A DNA stretch of 64,000 nucleotides from Oxytricha trifallax (Eukaryota > Ciliophora > Spirotrichea > Sporadotrichida > Oxytrichidae): assembly GCA_000711775.1 (NCBI GenBank), contig ARYC01000737.1, positions 79,829-143,828 of the forward strand, written 5' to 3'. A program made the position numbers and the translations under genes. The first letter of the stretch is position 1. Each line of letters opens with the position of its first letter. The notes beneath the pieces were generated by a model, which saw nothing but the letters and a program-made list of their open reading frames with translations, had not been told where the DNA came from and ran no database searches. Of the stretch, positions 40,871-53,235 are shown in pieces.

Positions 40871-41969
40871 TGAAGCTTTAAATAAAAATAAAATTACATA
40901 ATTTTGATATAATTAAGATTATTATTTAAAATAGAAAATTAAAGTAAGCACTAATGTTTATTTATTAGTATAATAAAAACATGGCAGTTATATTTTATAT
41001 TTATTATTCTAAATTTGAACTTATGCCAATTTACCTATTTCTTTTTATAGATATTTAATAATCATATTTTTGTATATATAGATTGGGCAGGGAGGGGTTT
41101 GAGTTAATAAGGCAAATATATAAATTATTACTAATACATTCATTATTTATTTTTTAAAAAAATCTTTAAACATGATAGAGTAAATGCTTTTAAATTTAGA
41201 AGATGGGAAAAGTATTAATTTAATTTTTATTATTCAAAATATTCCACTACTCAACTTTAAAAATAGAAAAATTGCATTTTTCATTTACTTGGAGGGTAAT
41301 TATGACAAATGTACGTAAAATATCTCCCATAAATTAAATACATTGAGACATTTGATACATTTCCCATATAATGATTATTGCACTAAGTTAATCTTTTAAA
41401 GGGGATGACAAAGGAAAAAAGTACCAAAGATATTGTGTAATATATGTATTTAACAATTAAACATTGCATAATGAATAATTTGCTAAAATTAACTTTAACT
41501 TTATTAGCTAATATATAGAGCTAAAATGCAGAAAATTTAATTCTGTATACTTACCCCACTAACAATTGTTACCTAGCAATATATTTAATAATATTTGGAT
41601 TAATCAAATAATAATAGTAATTAATATGTGAGAATACTGTTATCCTAACGCACTATTTCAAATAGGATAAGTGTTTTGGTAGTATACAACAGCAAGACAA
41701 CAATATGCCCACCTTATGTTCAAAATAAACGACGCTGATTCTTGTTTATATAGAATAGCACACATATATTGTAAATGAAATTTCTTTATTTTCTAAAATA
41801 AATTATAAAATAAAATGCACTTTATAGTCCACTATACCTAATTAAATATAATTGTCCTATTTAATTGTATCCGAAAGAATTTAAATGAGGGATGATATTA
41901 TGCTGGTATTGCTTTGGACACAAATTAATGCGATATATTCATTAAAGATAGAGATACTCATTTATTAAT
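40871..41969. other. AT-rich DNA, no gene seen
   Basis: AT-rich sequence without a supported gene. A plus-strand frame opens near 41884 but overlaps the better-supported minus-strand gene and is probably its shadow. Confidence 0.4.
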
Positions 41970-42849
41970 TCAAAATTAAATTGCTGCCTATACTTCAGGA
42001 TGGTCCAAAATATAGTACTATATAATTAAAAGTTAAAAATTTAAAAATTGTGAAAATAAAAGCTTTATTAAAAAATAATAAATAATAATTAGATCACATT
42101 GAGGTCTCTGGTGACCCCCGATCATAGTTGATTTTTAGTGCAAATAAGGGACAAGCCCTTTTAGTTAAGTCGGAGATTCTCTCCTGTATACTGAGTTTTT
42201 ATCATCTTCTGTTGTTGTTTCGTCTTTTTCCTCCTCGTCCCGTCTCTTTCCTCTTCCTTTGGTCTTTCTCTTGTTGTTCCTTCTTTTTCCCCCTCTCTTG
42301 GGGCCGGAATAGAGTATTTCAACTGTCTCTCCTTGGTCTCTGAATTTGAATTTAGTGTCAAAATGTTTGACATTGATTGAGAATTTGAGTTCTTTGGAGG
42401 CTATGTAGTTCTTACATCTAGTGGTGATAAGCTGAACAAAGTCGCTTTTCATATAATAGGCATGTTTTTGAAGACACTTGATGTAGATTTCTACTTTTTT
42501 TAGGTGTTCGTGGTAGTCTACCGATACTGAGATGAAGCTAGCTTCATTGGCTGTTATGTACTTTATCAGTATGACTACCAGTAGTCTGAAGAATTGGATT
42601 GTGGGAAGTTTTATTTCTTCCATTGAGCCAGAAATTTTGTCAATTTCCGCTCTTAGTTGCTTGTCATCCATTTTCATCCATGTTAATAAGATATCTTTAG
42701 AAAATCTTTTTGATCATGATGTTAATGACATTGGAGAACTCTTTAATGTGTCTGAAGAGCTGTGAATTTATGGTGCTGAGCCAGATTGAGATGCAGGACT
42801 CTCTTGTGTCAAATCTCTCAATTAGTTGTGCTTTAGTGATAGTCTGCAT
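41970..42849 (-). CDS. Unrecognised protein, ORF 2 of a two-gene module, with a frame break
   Basis: Begins at ATG 42849 and reads 61 codons to a TGA at 42664. The protein-like reading then continues in another frame that is open from 42711, with a Met at 42677, so a one-base shift or an overlap of two frames lies at 42664-42711. The second frame gives 170 residues up to a TAA at 42165 and, if TAA is Gln, continues to TGA at 41970. The body is mixed helical-looking sequence. The tail has a strongly basic cluster (GPKRGGKRRNNKRK) followed by an acidic run, suggestive of nucleic-acid binding. It follows ORF 1 on the same strand. Function unknown; the shift could be a mutation, a sequencing error or programmed frameshifting. 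Confidence 0.5.
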
Positions 42850-43670
42850 ATCTTTAAAGTTGTTAACTTATTAATTATTTTCTTAAAATTAATTGTTACT
42901 ATTTAGTACTAAATTTTAAGGCTCGACCTTTAATTATTAATTTGCTATTTAGTTCTCTCTTCTACCGATGACTTATTTGACGCTTGCATCTTCGCAAATT
43001 TTTCGGTAGTGATTCCTAAGTCCTTCTGAGAATTCAGACTAGCTATCTATGTATTACGTATGTTAGCTAGAGTTGTCCTCTTGGGAAGATCTTTGTCGTA
43101 GGCGCCTTAGACTTATTCTTCTTCGACTGAGCTCCAGTCTTCCTCGTTTTCTGAATACAGTACCATTTTTGTTTTAAGGTTGCTGTTTCTGTTGGCATAA
43201 TTTAGGTTGTTTTCGAATTTTCGGTACTTTTTTTCAAAGTCTTCGTGCTCTTTTTGGTGTTAACTATCTCTGATTAGATAGTGGTCTGAGGGGGAAGCTT
43301 CTTCAATTAGTGGGGGCTGATGTTGAGACTATTGTTCTTCGGTCTTGGTTTAAGGTCTGATGAATCTGTTGTTGATTGCTACCAGTCTTAACATTTGAAA
43401 TTGCTATTGGGTCCAAAATTGGACCTAGTCGTCTTTATTTTCTTTGTCGTATTGAAGCTTGGTGAGTTGAATTTGGAATTGGTTTAGTATGTTGTAGCCT
43501 TTCCTTATAAGCTTCCTAGAAATGAATGTTTGTATTTTTAGTATGTGTAGCCCCCACTAATCTTTGTTGGTTTTTATGATATCAATTGTATATTATGCTA
43601 GGTGATGTGTTTAGTTGTTTTCTATGTCACCTTAAATGATATCTCTTTGTGTTTTACTCAGTATACCCAT
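42714..43670 (-). CDS. Unrecognised Gln-rich protein, ORF 1 of a two-gene module
   Basis: ATG at 43670 opens a frame of 318 codons with no TGA when TAA and TAG are read as Gln; under the standard code it is cut by many stops, so it is easily missed. The protein is hydrophilic and Gln/Asn/Glu-rich, with a charged stretch HEDFEKKYRKFENN that could form a helix. The last 50 or so codons (from about 42850) overlap the start of ORF 2 and look less protein-like, so the true end may be earlier. No domain is recognised. Together with ORF 2 it forms a compact less AT-rich island of about 1.7 kb in AT-rich DNA, which suggests a mobile element or a foreign module. Confidence 0.5.
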
Positions 43671-44754
43671 TCTGTGTTTCTTATTTAATATATGTAGATT
43701 ATTAAAAAGTAATAATTAATGATTAAAGTACTGCGATGGGTTTTGTGATCATGATTTCTTTTATAATCAGGCAGCTTTTATCATTCAAACTATTAAGAAT
43801 AATCTAGCAATTTTCCTATGAAATAAATTACTAACCTTTTATAAAATTAATTAATTATTTAAAAATTTTATTATTCTTAATTTCAATGAATTATTAATTT
43901 TAATTCAACAAAATCAAAGAATTAAATAACTAAATATCAAATATATTTGACATTATATGATTTAAAATTTAAATAAATTGCCTAGATTTTATATTGATTT
44001 TTTTATGAAGTTAAACACTTTCATATATAAATCCATATATTGTTTATTATTTTACTTATTCAAATATTCAGAGTAAAATGATCCTAGCTGATCGATTTTA
44101 AAAAGTAAACTAATAGTGATAAAATTTTTTAATTTTATTCTCATGTTCAATTTTAATCATTATAAAGGTTTTTATTAACTTTTTAACAGAAAAATTTTAT
44201 AATTTTCCATTTTATAATCAGCAATTTGTAGAATTTTAATGCAATAATTTAATTAATTTAACAAATATATTCATTCTAGAAATCTAAATGCCATTCTTTA
44301 TTTCCTGGATTATTGAATTTGAAATTCAATAAATAATAATTCAAAATGTTAATTTACAAAAATTTACTTTAGTTCTCCTAATTTATAAAATAAGAATTCA
44401 AAATCATGCTGCTTAATTAATAATATGTCATTGGTTTTTATAGGTTTTAAATTTTGATAGATCTATAAATATTCTTAAATAATGCTGATTTATATATCTA
44501 AAATTTTGTTTAAATATTATTATTTTTAATAATGGGAATTAAAAAGGAAAAGGAATAAAAATATTCACGAATTATGTCATTACAGTTTTTAATTATTATT
44601 ATAAAATAATAAAAATATATTTAAGGTAAAATAAAATTACCAGATTACACTATAAATAAACGAAAGTTTCAAGAAAATTTATAAGTTTTTAGAATATTTC
44701 TAGCATGTAGCGGGCTATTCTGGCATTTTACACTTTCATGTTTTGTATTACCTC
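43671..44754. other. AT-rich DNA with a dispersed repeat fragment
   Basis: Mostly very AT-rich. Around 44690-44720 the sequence TCTAGCATGTAGCGGGC resembles TCTAGAATATAGCGAGC at about 53957, downstream of the ARF copy, so an old dispersed repeat is likely present. No gene supported. Confidence 0.4.
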
Positions 44755-45276
44755 TCAATCAGAAAACATTATCATCTTCAACTACTTCATTTTGGCAAGC
44801 AGTATTTATGATATATCTCGTTTCTTATGCCTACTTATTGATTCTTAGCAAATTATCAGCATTAGTTTATAAATAATAAATAAAGTAAATTATGCCACTA
44901 AAATATTTACACATTCTTCATAAACTACCTTGGCAACATTAAACGGCTTTGTTCTTTTTATCATTTCATGGGCTTTAGTATTTTTCCAATTTTCAGCAGT
45001 TATTTTTTGTTGATTACCAGGCTTAATAAGTATGGATTGAATTTCATTTACTAGCATGCACATTTAAAACCAATGATTTTATTCTTTATTATTTAAAATC
45101 TTTTAATGAAGCATTTTCTTACCAATTGATTAAATTATATTTTCATAATATTGAAGAATAATCTATAATTTGAGCTTTAATTGCATGTGCGATGTTATCA
45201 TGGAAATGTTAATGTATCTAATATTAGTTCTGGTAAATTGATTCTAGGAACTTATTTAAAAATGCTACTTATTCTT
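44755..45276 (-). CDS. Hypothetical ciliate-code frame
   Basis: Open for 173 codons between two TGA codons; the first good Met is at 45201, giving 148 residues. The middle (for example AENWKNTKAHEMIKRTKPF) has a balanced, protein-like composition, whereas the ends are AT-rich. Parts of the same DNA recur, diverged, at about 51190-51430, including TTTTGGCAAGCA, so the frame may belong to a dispersed repeat rather than a host gene. It lies in the same direction as, and just downstream of, the broken region 45454-46863 and could be its 3' part. No family recognised. Confidence 0.35.
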
Positions 45277-45453
45277 TCAAATAAAAGAATTTGAAAAATT
45301 GGGAGAAGGCAAAGTTTTTTAAAATACGAGAATATAAGCAAAAAAACAATAGCGCTTACTCTTAAGAAATTAAGATTTTTTTAAAAAAATTAATAAACCA
45401 TTAGCAATTGCAATTTTAATCTGTGTGTATAATTGATTGTGAATGCATCATAA

Positions 45454-46863
45454 TCACAAATAATAATGTTTGTAAAATAAAATTTTCTCAGCTTGTTCGT
45501 TCATGTGATGACTAAAGTGCCAGTTAATTGCAAATTAAAAAGTAGGTGCTGTCTGGGTTGTAGACATCCTTCTTGAGAGCTTTATGATAAGGATTATGCA
45601 AGTGTCGCATTTAGCACTAACTAGAAAGAGAAATCTGTACCATGTCTTGCTCTAGGCATTCTCCTTACTCTGTTCATCCTTGCGTCTCATATAGTATAGG
45701 TTGGAGCACTATCTTTTCGTTGTCATCAAGAGCTTTTTGAAGAACCATAGCTGGGAGTGGTTTCATGCCTTGTTTTGAGTAAACTTATCACATTGCTTAA
45801 TCAAGTAAGCTTGTGAGGACACTATGTTTTTTAATTCAAGAATTTCAGTATTACAAACGAAGTAAGAGCCGAAAGTTCTATTGATTGGGAGGCAACCACT
45901 TGTGCCACGCGATTCTACATAAAATTATCTAGTGAGATGAAATATTTGATTCAGACAAGTGTCCCAGGGGCTAAGATAATCAAAGAATAATATTTACCCA
46001 AGGACATTTGAATTCCCATATGATGGTTTTTTACTATAGTGCTATGGTTTAGGATATTGAAGAAAATCATGTCTGTTAAACATGCAATATCTTGAGGCTG
46101 CTGATCTTTTCCTTTCATGACTACGCGCTTTCCTCAATGTTATAGTGTAGTGCAAGCGAATTCTCCAACTATCAAAATGATTTTAAATGAGATGGTGTGC
46201 AATTACGGATAAGGAGGTAGTGGAATTCTGAAGCATTTTTACCGTGCACACTACACTCGTTGGCGTCTCAACCAATAGAGTTCCCATCCTATCCGGTACC
46301 TCAGAGCTCTGATATGACTTCTTCGGACCAATGGGAGCTCGCTCAGATACGAAGAGAGTAGAAATTGATAAATGCTAGGCAGCAGTGAATTCAAAGCATT
46401 TTGCCACTACTATCTTTCATGTCATTGCTTCAAAGAGAATTGCTGAAGTCTAAAGTCACAATGGGTCTTATTCCAGGTGATATAATATACAATAAGCAAA
46501 CTGTGAGATCAGCTGTTTACACTGCATTCGTAAAAGAATAGCCCGTAGAATGCCTTGGTCTTAGTGATAGAGCGATCAACAGCTCCTAATGTTTAATCAT
46601 AGAGTCCCACTTCAGTTGCCTCATCAACTGATGTGTACATGATTCTCTTCAACTATTGGTACATTTTTCGTCTACAATATATAAAAAAGTCTAGATTTCG
46701 CATTTGAAGGTTAGAATGGAGCCTGGTGCTGCATAGCCTCATTCTCCGGTTTGTAAGCTTTAGATATTGGAGATAAGAAAATCGGAAGACTATCACTTTT
46801 AGTCCTTGTATTGACAGGTGTCCTTGCACTTTTTAAGGCGTTTGTTACATCATTCGGATACAT
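45454..46863 (-). pseudogene. Unrecognised broken coding region
   Basis: A 1.4 kb stretch clearly less AT-rich than its flanks. On the minus strand three ciliate-code frames follow each other: 46863-46624 (79 aa from Met), 46640-46509 (43 aa from Met, containing SVDEATEVGLYDQT), and 46416-45454 (320 codons with a single in-frame TGA at 45765-45763). The frame changes and the TGA indicate decay, or unremoved internal sequences in germline DNA. I could not assign a family: the SVDEAT segment recalls the first-aspartate region of some transposases, but no later catalytic motif could be confirmed. Confidence 0.35.
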
Positions 46864-49176
46864 TTAAAATCATGGCAAGTTATTGAGAAACCCAAGATAC
46901 AGCTGTGGGATATCATTTATTACTGCTGAAGTGATTAAGAGCCTATTTTTATAATGTTAATTAGTAATATCAAAACTAATTTAACATAGCTGATTTTATA
47001 TTAAATTTTCTTTTAACCTAAATTTATAATTATATCATTAAATTTTATTTAAGATTTACCCAAAATATTAAATTATTCTATGAATTTTTTAATAACTTCT
47101 CTAAATTAATCTGCAATGCTCTAATGAAAAGATCTAAAGATGAAATAACGAAAATAGAAGAGACTTCATAGATATTGATGAGAACATGCAGAGAAGAAGC
47201 AAAAATATTAGATAAATTCAAAAATATAATAAACTTTGATAGAAATTCAATCTTTTATACTTTAGTAATAACTCTATTTAGGAAATAGTTGCTAAATTTA
47301 TTAATAAAACTTAAAATGTATTAAAAAGCTTAATATAATAATCACGATTTTAATTTATGACTGCCTTCGTTTTTGCATCTTCTCATGGAATTTTCAATCT
47401 ATTGATTAAATTTTATTGCAAAATAAAATTAATATTATTATATAAAATTTATTTTTTTAATTTTTTATATTTATTGATTATACTGACATTCGTATACGCA
47501 TTATTTAAAATGTTTTATTATCCTGGATGACAACCTGGTGACAAATTTGTTGCAATAAAACATATTGGATATAACATTAGAATTATAAATTACTGCAATA
47601 AATTAATATAGTTACTTTTTATAATTTATATTATAGAATAATCTGAATTTAATTGTAAAATAGCTCAGGCCCTCCTTCCTTTATGTGAAATGGAATATTT
47701 ACAGATCCTAGGATGCTAATTGAATCAGGATTAAGGACTTTTGGCATATCCATTTATAAAATATTTGCAGCTTGCTAAAATAAATATACTGTCAGTTCTT
47801 ATGATTTAACATTAAATAAATAAAATATTTAATATTATGATCGAGCTGGATTTTGATTGATCTGAATCGTAAAATATCCAACGTACTATTTAGAAATTAT
47901 TATTTTTGATTAACTATGATTTTAAAATGATGGAACAAATGGTTTTAACAATCAAAATCTATTAATAAAAATTAAAATAATGAAGTTAAACTTCAAAACT
48001 TTGAAATTAATTTTTTCAATTTAATGTTTAACGAAATCTCAGAATTTCTTTTTAGATTTAAATTTCAGAAATTAATACACCCATTCTATAACTATATGCT
48101 TTAATTATTTGCATAGGCCATTCTCCGAGGGGTTTACTGTGCCAAAAGTATGCAAAATATCTCCCATCAAAAAGATTTCTTGTGCTTTTGGACACCTATC
48201 CAATTCAAAAAATATAGAATTTACTTAACTTAGCTAAAGGAATAAGTTACGAAGAGTATTAAACCGATATATAGAGTTAAGTAGCTGCCAATAGACTCAA
48301 TGCTTTGTTTTCTCTTCTAGAAATTGTTTCATATCTTGCCTATCAATCGAATAAAGAATAAAATATAAACTTAAGCTTTAATAATAGTGAGAATTATATT
48401 ATTTCAAACAATGTACCATTGCATTTGTATCATTTGTTTTAGGTAATATGTTATTGCTCTATAGTAATTTGCTTATCACTCTTCGAAAATTACGATGTAA
48501 CTTACAGCGGGATTGAATGCCTAATGTTTTTATTTTAATTCAAATAATTTAATGCTCTTTTAGGGTGATTTCATTCCATTAAATATCTGTTCCAAACTAG
48601 TAGTTTCAGCCAGAAATCACTATTAAGGATGCTCTGTATTTGGTACTAAAAGTTACTCGGAGGACTGCCCTATTTATATTAAGTAAAGAGATTTCTTACT
48701 GTTAGTATAGAATGAGATGGTAAAAAATACATCAAGGTGGTCTTAGATTATACATAAGGTGGTTTTTTTTTTAAAGATTTTAATATCACATTAGTTTGAA
48801 TTTCTTATTAATTATTAGTATAAAAGTGAAGTACTGTCAAGGTGTATGTGAGCATGATTTCTAGTATAAAACTAAAATATGTTTTTTTATAATTATTATT
48901 TACCATGAAAGAAAGTTATAATGGATATAATTTTTTATGGTAAATTTTTTTATATATAAAATTATAATGTAATGAAATACAATAATAATGATTAACTAGA
49001 TTTAATGATATTATTTTTAAATTTTTCATAGTTTTCCAAAATAAAATCAAAGTGAGTATTTATTATAATATAGATATGATAAATTTATAATACTTTTCCT
49101 AATAATTAAAAAATTTATGTTTACAAAGCCATATTTCGTGATACTAACTATTTTGAAACCTTAGAATAACTTATAG
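46864..49176. other. AT-rich DNA with an old dispersed repeat
   Basis: No gene supported. The part at about 47655-48300 shares scattered, ordered matches with 54365-55230 (GTGAAATGGAATATTTACAGA against GTAAAGTGGAATATTTTCAGA, and later a TATGCAAAATATCTC-like block), so both look like old copies of one dispersed element. Confidence 0.4.
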
Positions 49177-50123
49177 ATTAAGCGAGTATAAATAAAATGT
49201 GGAGACTATTAAAAATAAATTTAAAAAAAGAGATCAAATAAAATTATGTTGATATCAATATATACATGAGTGAAGATCATAAAGTAACTAATTTGAGTTA
49301 AGTTTGAGTAGATGCTAATTTAACTTTAATTAACTGATCAACCATCTAAAAATGGAATTTCTGTTTTTTCAACTTTTCTGATTCATTTTTATTGTAGTGC
49401 ATCGATCAAGTTGATACTGTAGTGCTCTTTAAGTTTTTTTCATTAATTTTTCATAGATATCTTCAGGAAATCTTCCTAAAAAATTAAAAATGTGGAGAGT
49501 GTGGAGCTTAACATATACAATAATAGTAGTCATACGATCAACATCAGTAATAATATCAAAATCAAGCAATATTAGGAGTCTGGTAGAAATTATAGAGAAT
49601 TTTAAAATTTTACATCACTAATTCTTTCCATCTTTTCATCAACATCCTGTTCGTGATCTACAATATTAGGTTTTACAAATATAAACTTAACAAAAACTAG
49701 ATTTTAAGAATTTCTACCAGACTCCTAATATTGCTTGATTTTGATATTATTACTGATGTTGATCGTATGACTACTATTATTGTATATGTTAAGCTCCACA
49801 CTCTCCACATTTTTAATTTTTTAGGAAGATTTCCTGAAGATATCTATGAAAAATTAATGAAAAAAACTTAAAGAGCACTACAGTATCAACTTGATCGATG
49901 CACTACAATAAAAATGAATCAGAAAAGTTGAAAAAACAGAAATTCCATTTTTAGATGGTTGATCAGTTAATTAAAGTTAAATTAGCATCTACTCAAACTT
50001 AACTCAAATTAGTTACTTTATGATCTTCACTCATGTATATATTGATATCAACATAATTTTATTTGATCTCTTTTTTTAAATTTATTTTTAATAGTCTCCA
50101 CATTTTATTTATACTCGCTTAAT
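49177..50123. mobile_element. Perfect 415 bp inverted repeat with a 117 bp spacer
   Basis: The left arm 49177-49591 and right arm 49709-50123 read as exact reverse complements of each other, each 415 bp, around a spacer at 49592-49708. The arm tips are ATTAAGCGAGTATA. No frame of interest is present in arm or spacer. In DNA where every other inverted repeat has drifted, perfect identity implies recent formation or active correction. It is most likely a recent foldback element; no flanking target duplication was obvious. Confidence 0.85.
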
Positions 50124-50416
50124 ATTTATGATAAAAATGATTCACAACTTATAATAACAAGAATACCTTTAAAATTAGCTTTTAAAAATTACAAGTTTAG
50201 TTATTAATTTACCAATTGTTTTAATTAATAATTTATTTTAGTTTCTTATTCTCTTAATTGAATTTTGTTTAATTTTAAGAAATTAAATAATAATTATAGA
50301 ATTGAGAAAAAAATTAAAATTAAAATTAAAATAAATACATTACAAATAAATTGATCTTATCCCTTATTTTGACACCTTTAAGGATTTGTTGAGTTTTAAT
50401 ATTAGTAAAAATATTT

Positions 50417-51039
50417 GGCTATGAGGTAGTATCCTCCCCCCCCTAATGTATACCTTTCTTTTTGTAGTCTGATAGAGTTTTTTACGCTGAGTAATACAAG
50501 TAAGCAGATGAACATGGAATGTGCGAGCAATAGTTTTGGAGCTATGGCCTCATCAAAGTCACTTTTTATATATAAAAATCATTATAAAATTTACAAAAAA
50601 TTTCAAATTTTTCACAAAATTTAATTTCTCTAAAATTCACGATTATAGCAGTTTTTAACTATATTATCAAATTATATCTAATTTATTATAATTTTATAAA
50701 GTGATTTAAAAATCATTTTAATCATAATTTAAGATTTTCTTTTTTACTATAAAAGTTCACTTTATAAAATTATAATAAATTAGATATAATTTGTTAATAT
50801 AGTTAAAAACTGCTATAATCGTGAATTTTAGAGAAATTAAATTTTGTGAAAAATTTGAAATTTTTTGTAAATTTTATAATGATTTTTATATATAAAAAGT
50901 GACTTTGATGAGGCCATAGCTCGAAAACTATTGCTCGCACATTCCATGTTCATCTGCTACTATTACTCAGCGTAAAAAACTCTATCAGACTACAAAAAGA
51001 AAGGTATACATTAGGGGGGGAGGATACTACCTCATAGCC
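50417..51039. mobile_element. Palindromic foldback element, copy 2
   Basis: Tips GGCTATGAGG/CCTCATAGCC, then the C-run and TAATGTATACC, then GTAGTCTGATAGAG. Arms of about 290 bp face each other across an AT-rich centre near 50725. AAATATTT lies immediately outside both tips (50409-50416 and 51040-51047), which would fit an 8 bp target duplication; because the word is its own reverse complement it could also be part of the TIR. Same family as 1460-2092 and 58285-58903. Confidence 0.85.
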
Positions 51040-51047
51040 AAATATTT

Positions 51048-51539
51048 ATAAGAATTACCATTTTTAAATATAATAAACATGGTATAATTAACTTTTAAAG
51101 GGAAAAATCATTTTTACAAGGCTCATACGATATTTTTACTTTATTATAAATATTAATATTGAAAGATTTTTATATTTTCCTTTCTTAATGGTTTATTTTG
51201 GAAATTTTACACAATTTTGCTTTTATTTTTTCCAACTGGTAGAATAAGTTTAGTTTTTCCAGCTACTTCTTTTTGGCAAGCAATAATTGTAATATACCTA
51301 TAAATTTAAGCATATTTTATGATACTCTACAATTTAAAATATAAATTGAATTAATTTATTTATTAATTCTTGTAAATTATAATTCATTCTTAGAAATTAT
51401 ATGCTACTTTAAATTGATTTAGATTTTCAGAGACTATCTAAGAGCTTTCAATGGGAATTCCGTACTTTTAATGCAATTTAATTAATATAATAAATTCACA
51501 TCTAAACATAGGATGATTATAGATTATAAATAAATAGAA
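51048..51539. repeat. AT-rich DNA with diverged copy of a dispersed repeat
   Basis: TTTTGGCAAGCA near 51270 and AGTAGCATATAATTTCTAAG (read on the minus strand, near 51400) correspond, in the same order and orientation, to sequence at 44755-45290. Too diverged for exact limits. No gene. Confidence 0.35.
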
Positions 51540-52175
51540 TTAACATATCACTGTTTGATACTAAAATCAAACCATCAATCTTAGTCGTGACGTAGACGTG
51601 TCTAAAGGAGTTGACTTGTAAATCCGTGACGTGGCGGTAGTGAAGACCAAAAACTCAACAAAAAAATCAGTTCCGTTTTTACCTGATCTTCTCCTAAAAT
51701 CATGATATAGCCAGTATAATCTGAACAAAAAAGCTCGTAGAATTCAGCTAGAATAACAGGAAGTGGAAAAACGCTTACCGGTCCCACCGCTACTGGGAAA
51801 CATTATCCTTGTCCTTTCGCTGTGGTAGCTTCATCATCCTAACCCGTTGCGGGAGAAAAATCCTTATCGCTGGTTTTAATTGTTTCGTCTTCTCACTTTT
51901 GAAGGGAGAGTGTACCTTTTTCCTGCTCCCTATTAGATAGGAAGATGAACTCAAGCCAGGTAAACTCATCTATGAAGAGAAATCCTTGTGTCCAAGCCCA
52001 CTCGAGGAATGTAGTAGCTGACAGATTGAACCCCACCGACTGGTCCTTAATGCATTGCGCCCAGCAACCATCTACCTGCATTCGGCAGGCCTTAGTATAG
52101 AAGAAAGCTCTATTAAAAAGTCCTAAGTGAGGTTGGTGCCTCACATAGCAATTAACTTTCTAATTTAATAATATA
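51540..52175 (-). mobile_element. Structured dispersed element, copy 2
   Basis: Homologous over its full length to 280-945. Shared blocks include AACATATCACTGTTT at the left, CGCTTACCGGTCCCAC in the middle and AGCAATTAACTTT at the right. On the minus strand the first hairpin is kept in altered form, with one compensated pair (T-A to C-G), one wobble and two mismatches; the second stem is kept in four of five pairs. No clear target duplication was found. On the minus strand the frames 51893-52144 and 51602-51787 are open, and a TGA in the context CAAAARTGAGAAGACGAA is shared with copy 1. Confidence 0.55.
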
Positions 52176-53235
52176 TTAACATAAAATAAATATTCATAAT
52201 TTATAGTTTGGAAAATTTAGTGAATTAACAATTAAAATAATGATTATACAAATACTTATTTTAATAGTCAAAAATGGAAATATCTAAAAACATCTCATCT
52301 TCTTCATCTTCCTAATCATCTTTATTGTTTTTAAATTTCACAGTATCTTGTCTCCCTCTTTGTGTGTCACTGCGAAGCACCTGTTTTGTGTCACCTGCAG
52401 TCTTACCAAATAGAACCTCTATAAAAATAAATTTACAGAAATACTTTTTGTAACTTTCATTTTAAATGAGTGCTGTGTCTCTGTCTGTGTCTGATCTATA
52501 AGAATACTTATTAATATTATAACTTTTTGATTTAATTAATTCCCTTTTAAATCATAATTACTTAATAATAAAAAATACATTTTTTTGCACATTCTACTTT
52601 TAGTTAGGAATATGTTAGCTTTTGAATGTTTATTGAGAAAACCTGTTGCTCCTGATTTCCCAGCTGCTTTAATATATTTATCATAAGTATTTTGCTTTAT
52701 ACTTTCACAATATATCAAAATCAATTAATTTTATGATTAAATGTTTTTTAATTTTAAATATGTTAAAATGAAATATACTATAATAAATTCAATACTTTAA
52801 GAATACAATATGGAGATGTAACAAAAAAGTAGATGTGATGGAATAAAATACTCAATTCTAAGCTATAACTAATATAATTCCTTTTTCTTAAAATAATATT
52901 ATATTTATGTCATAAATAAAAGAAGTAGATTATAAATATAATATCTTGACGTTTAGATAATGTTTTATGTTTTTAACTTAGTCTAAAAATGATCTGCTGA
53001 ATATGCTGATATAGAATAAATTTAACTTAAATTCAAAATATGCTACCAATTATAATTTCATTAGATATTTGTAATTAACTTCCTGATTCACTTAACATTT
53101 CATTAAATGATTATATGTGCAGTAAAGTATCCCATATATGAATATCTAACAAATCCTGGAGAATAATAAGGCGAAAAGTTCAACACTATAAACCACACTC
53201 ATAGAAATTAATTGAATATATTTAAAAACTTTTTC
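52176..53235. other. AT-rich DNA; weak minus-strand frame at 52338-52724
   Basis: If TAA is Gln, a minus frame from a TTG at 52724 is open for 128 codons to TGA at 52338. It starts with AAGKSGATGFLNKHSK-like sequence and is rich in Lys, Ile and Leu. Another minus frame across 52250-52470 is also open, with an acidic run (DDQEDEEDE). Neither has a recognisable domain, and two overlapping open frames argue for chance or decay. The rest is AT-rich without features. Confidence 0.25.

Noticed and set aside
42128-42343. Plus-strand Leu/Phe/Ser-rich frame
   Set aside because: Its hydrophobic composition is the complement of the Lys/Arg/Glu-rich tail of the minus-strand ORF 2.
42532-42765. Plus-strand frame in the two-ORF module
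   Set aside because: Antisense to the better-supported minus-strand ORF 2; no recognisable features.
46509-46640. Possible piggyBac-type transposase signature (SVDEAT)
   Set aside because: Only one short segment is suggestive; no second or third catalytic motif or zinc-binding tail could be placed.
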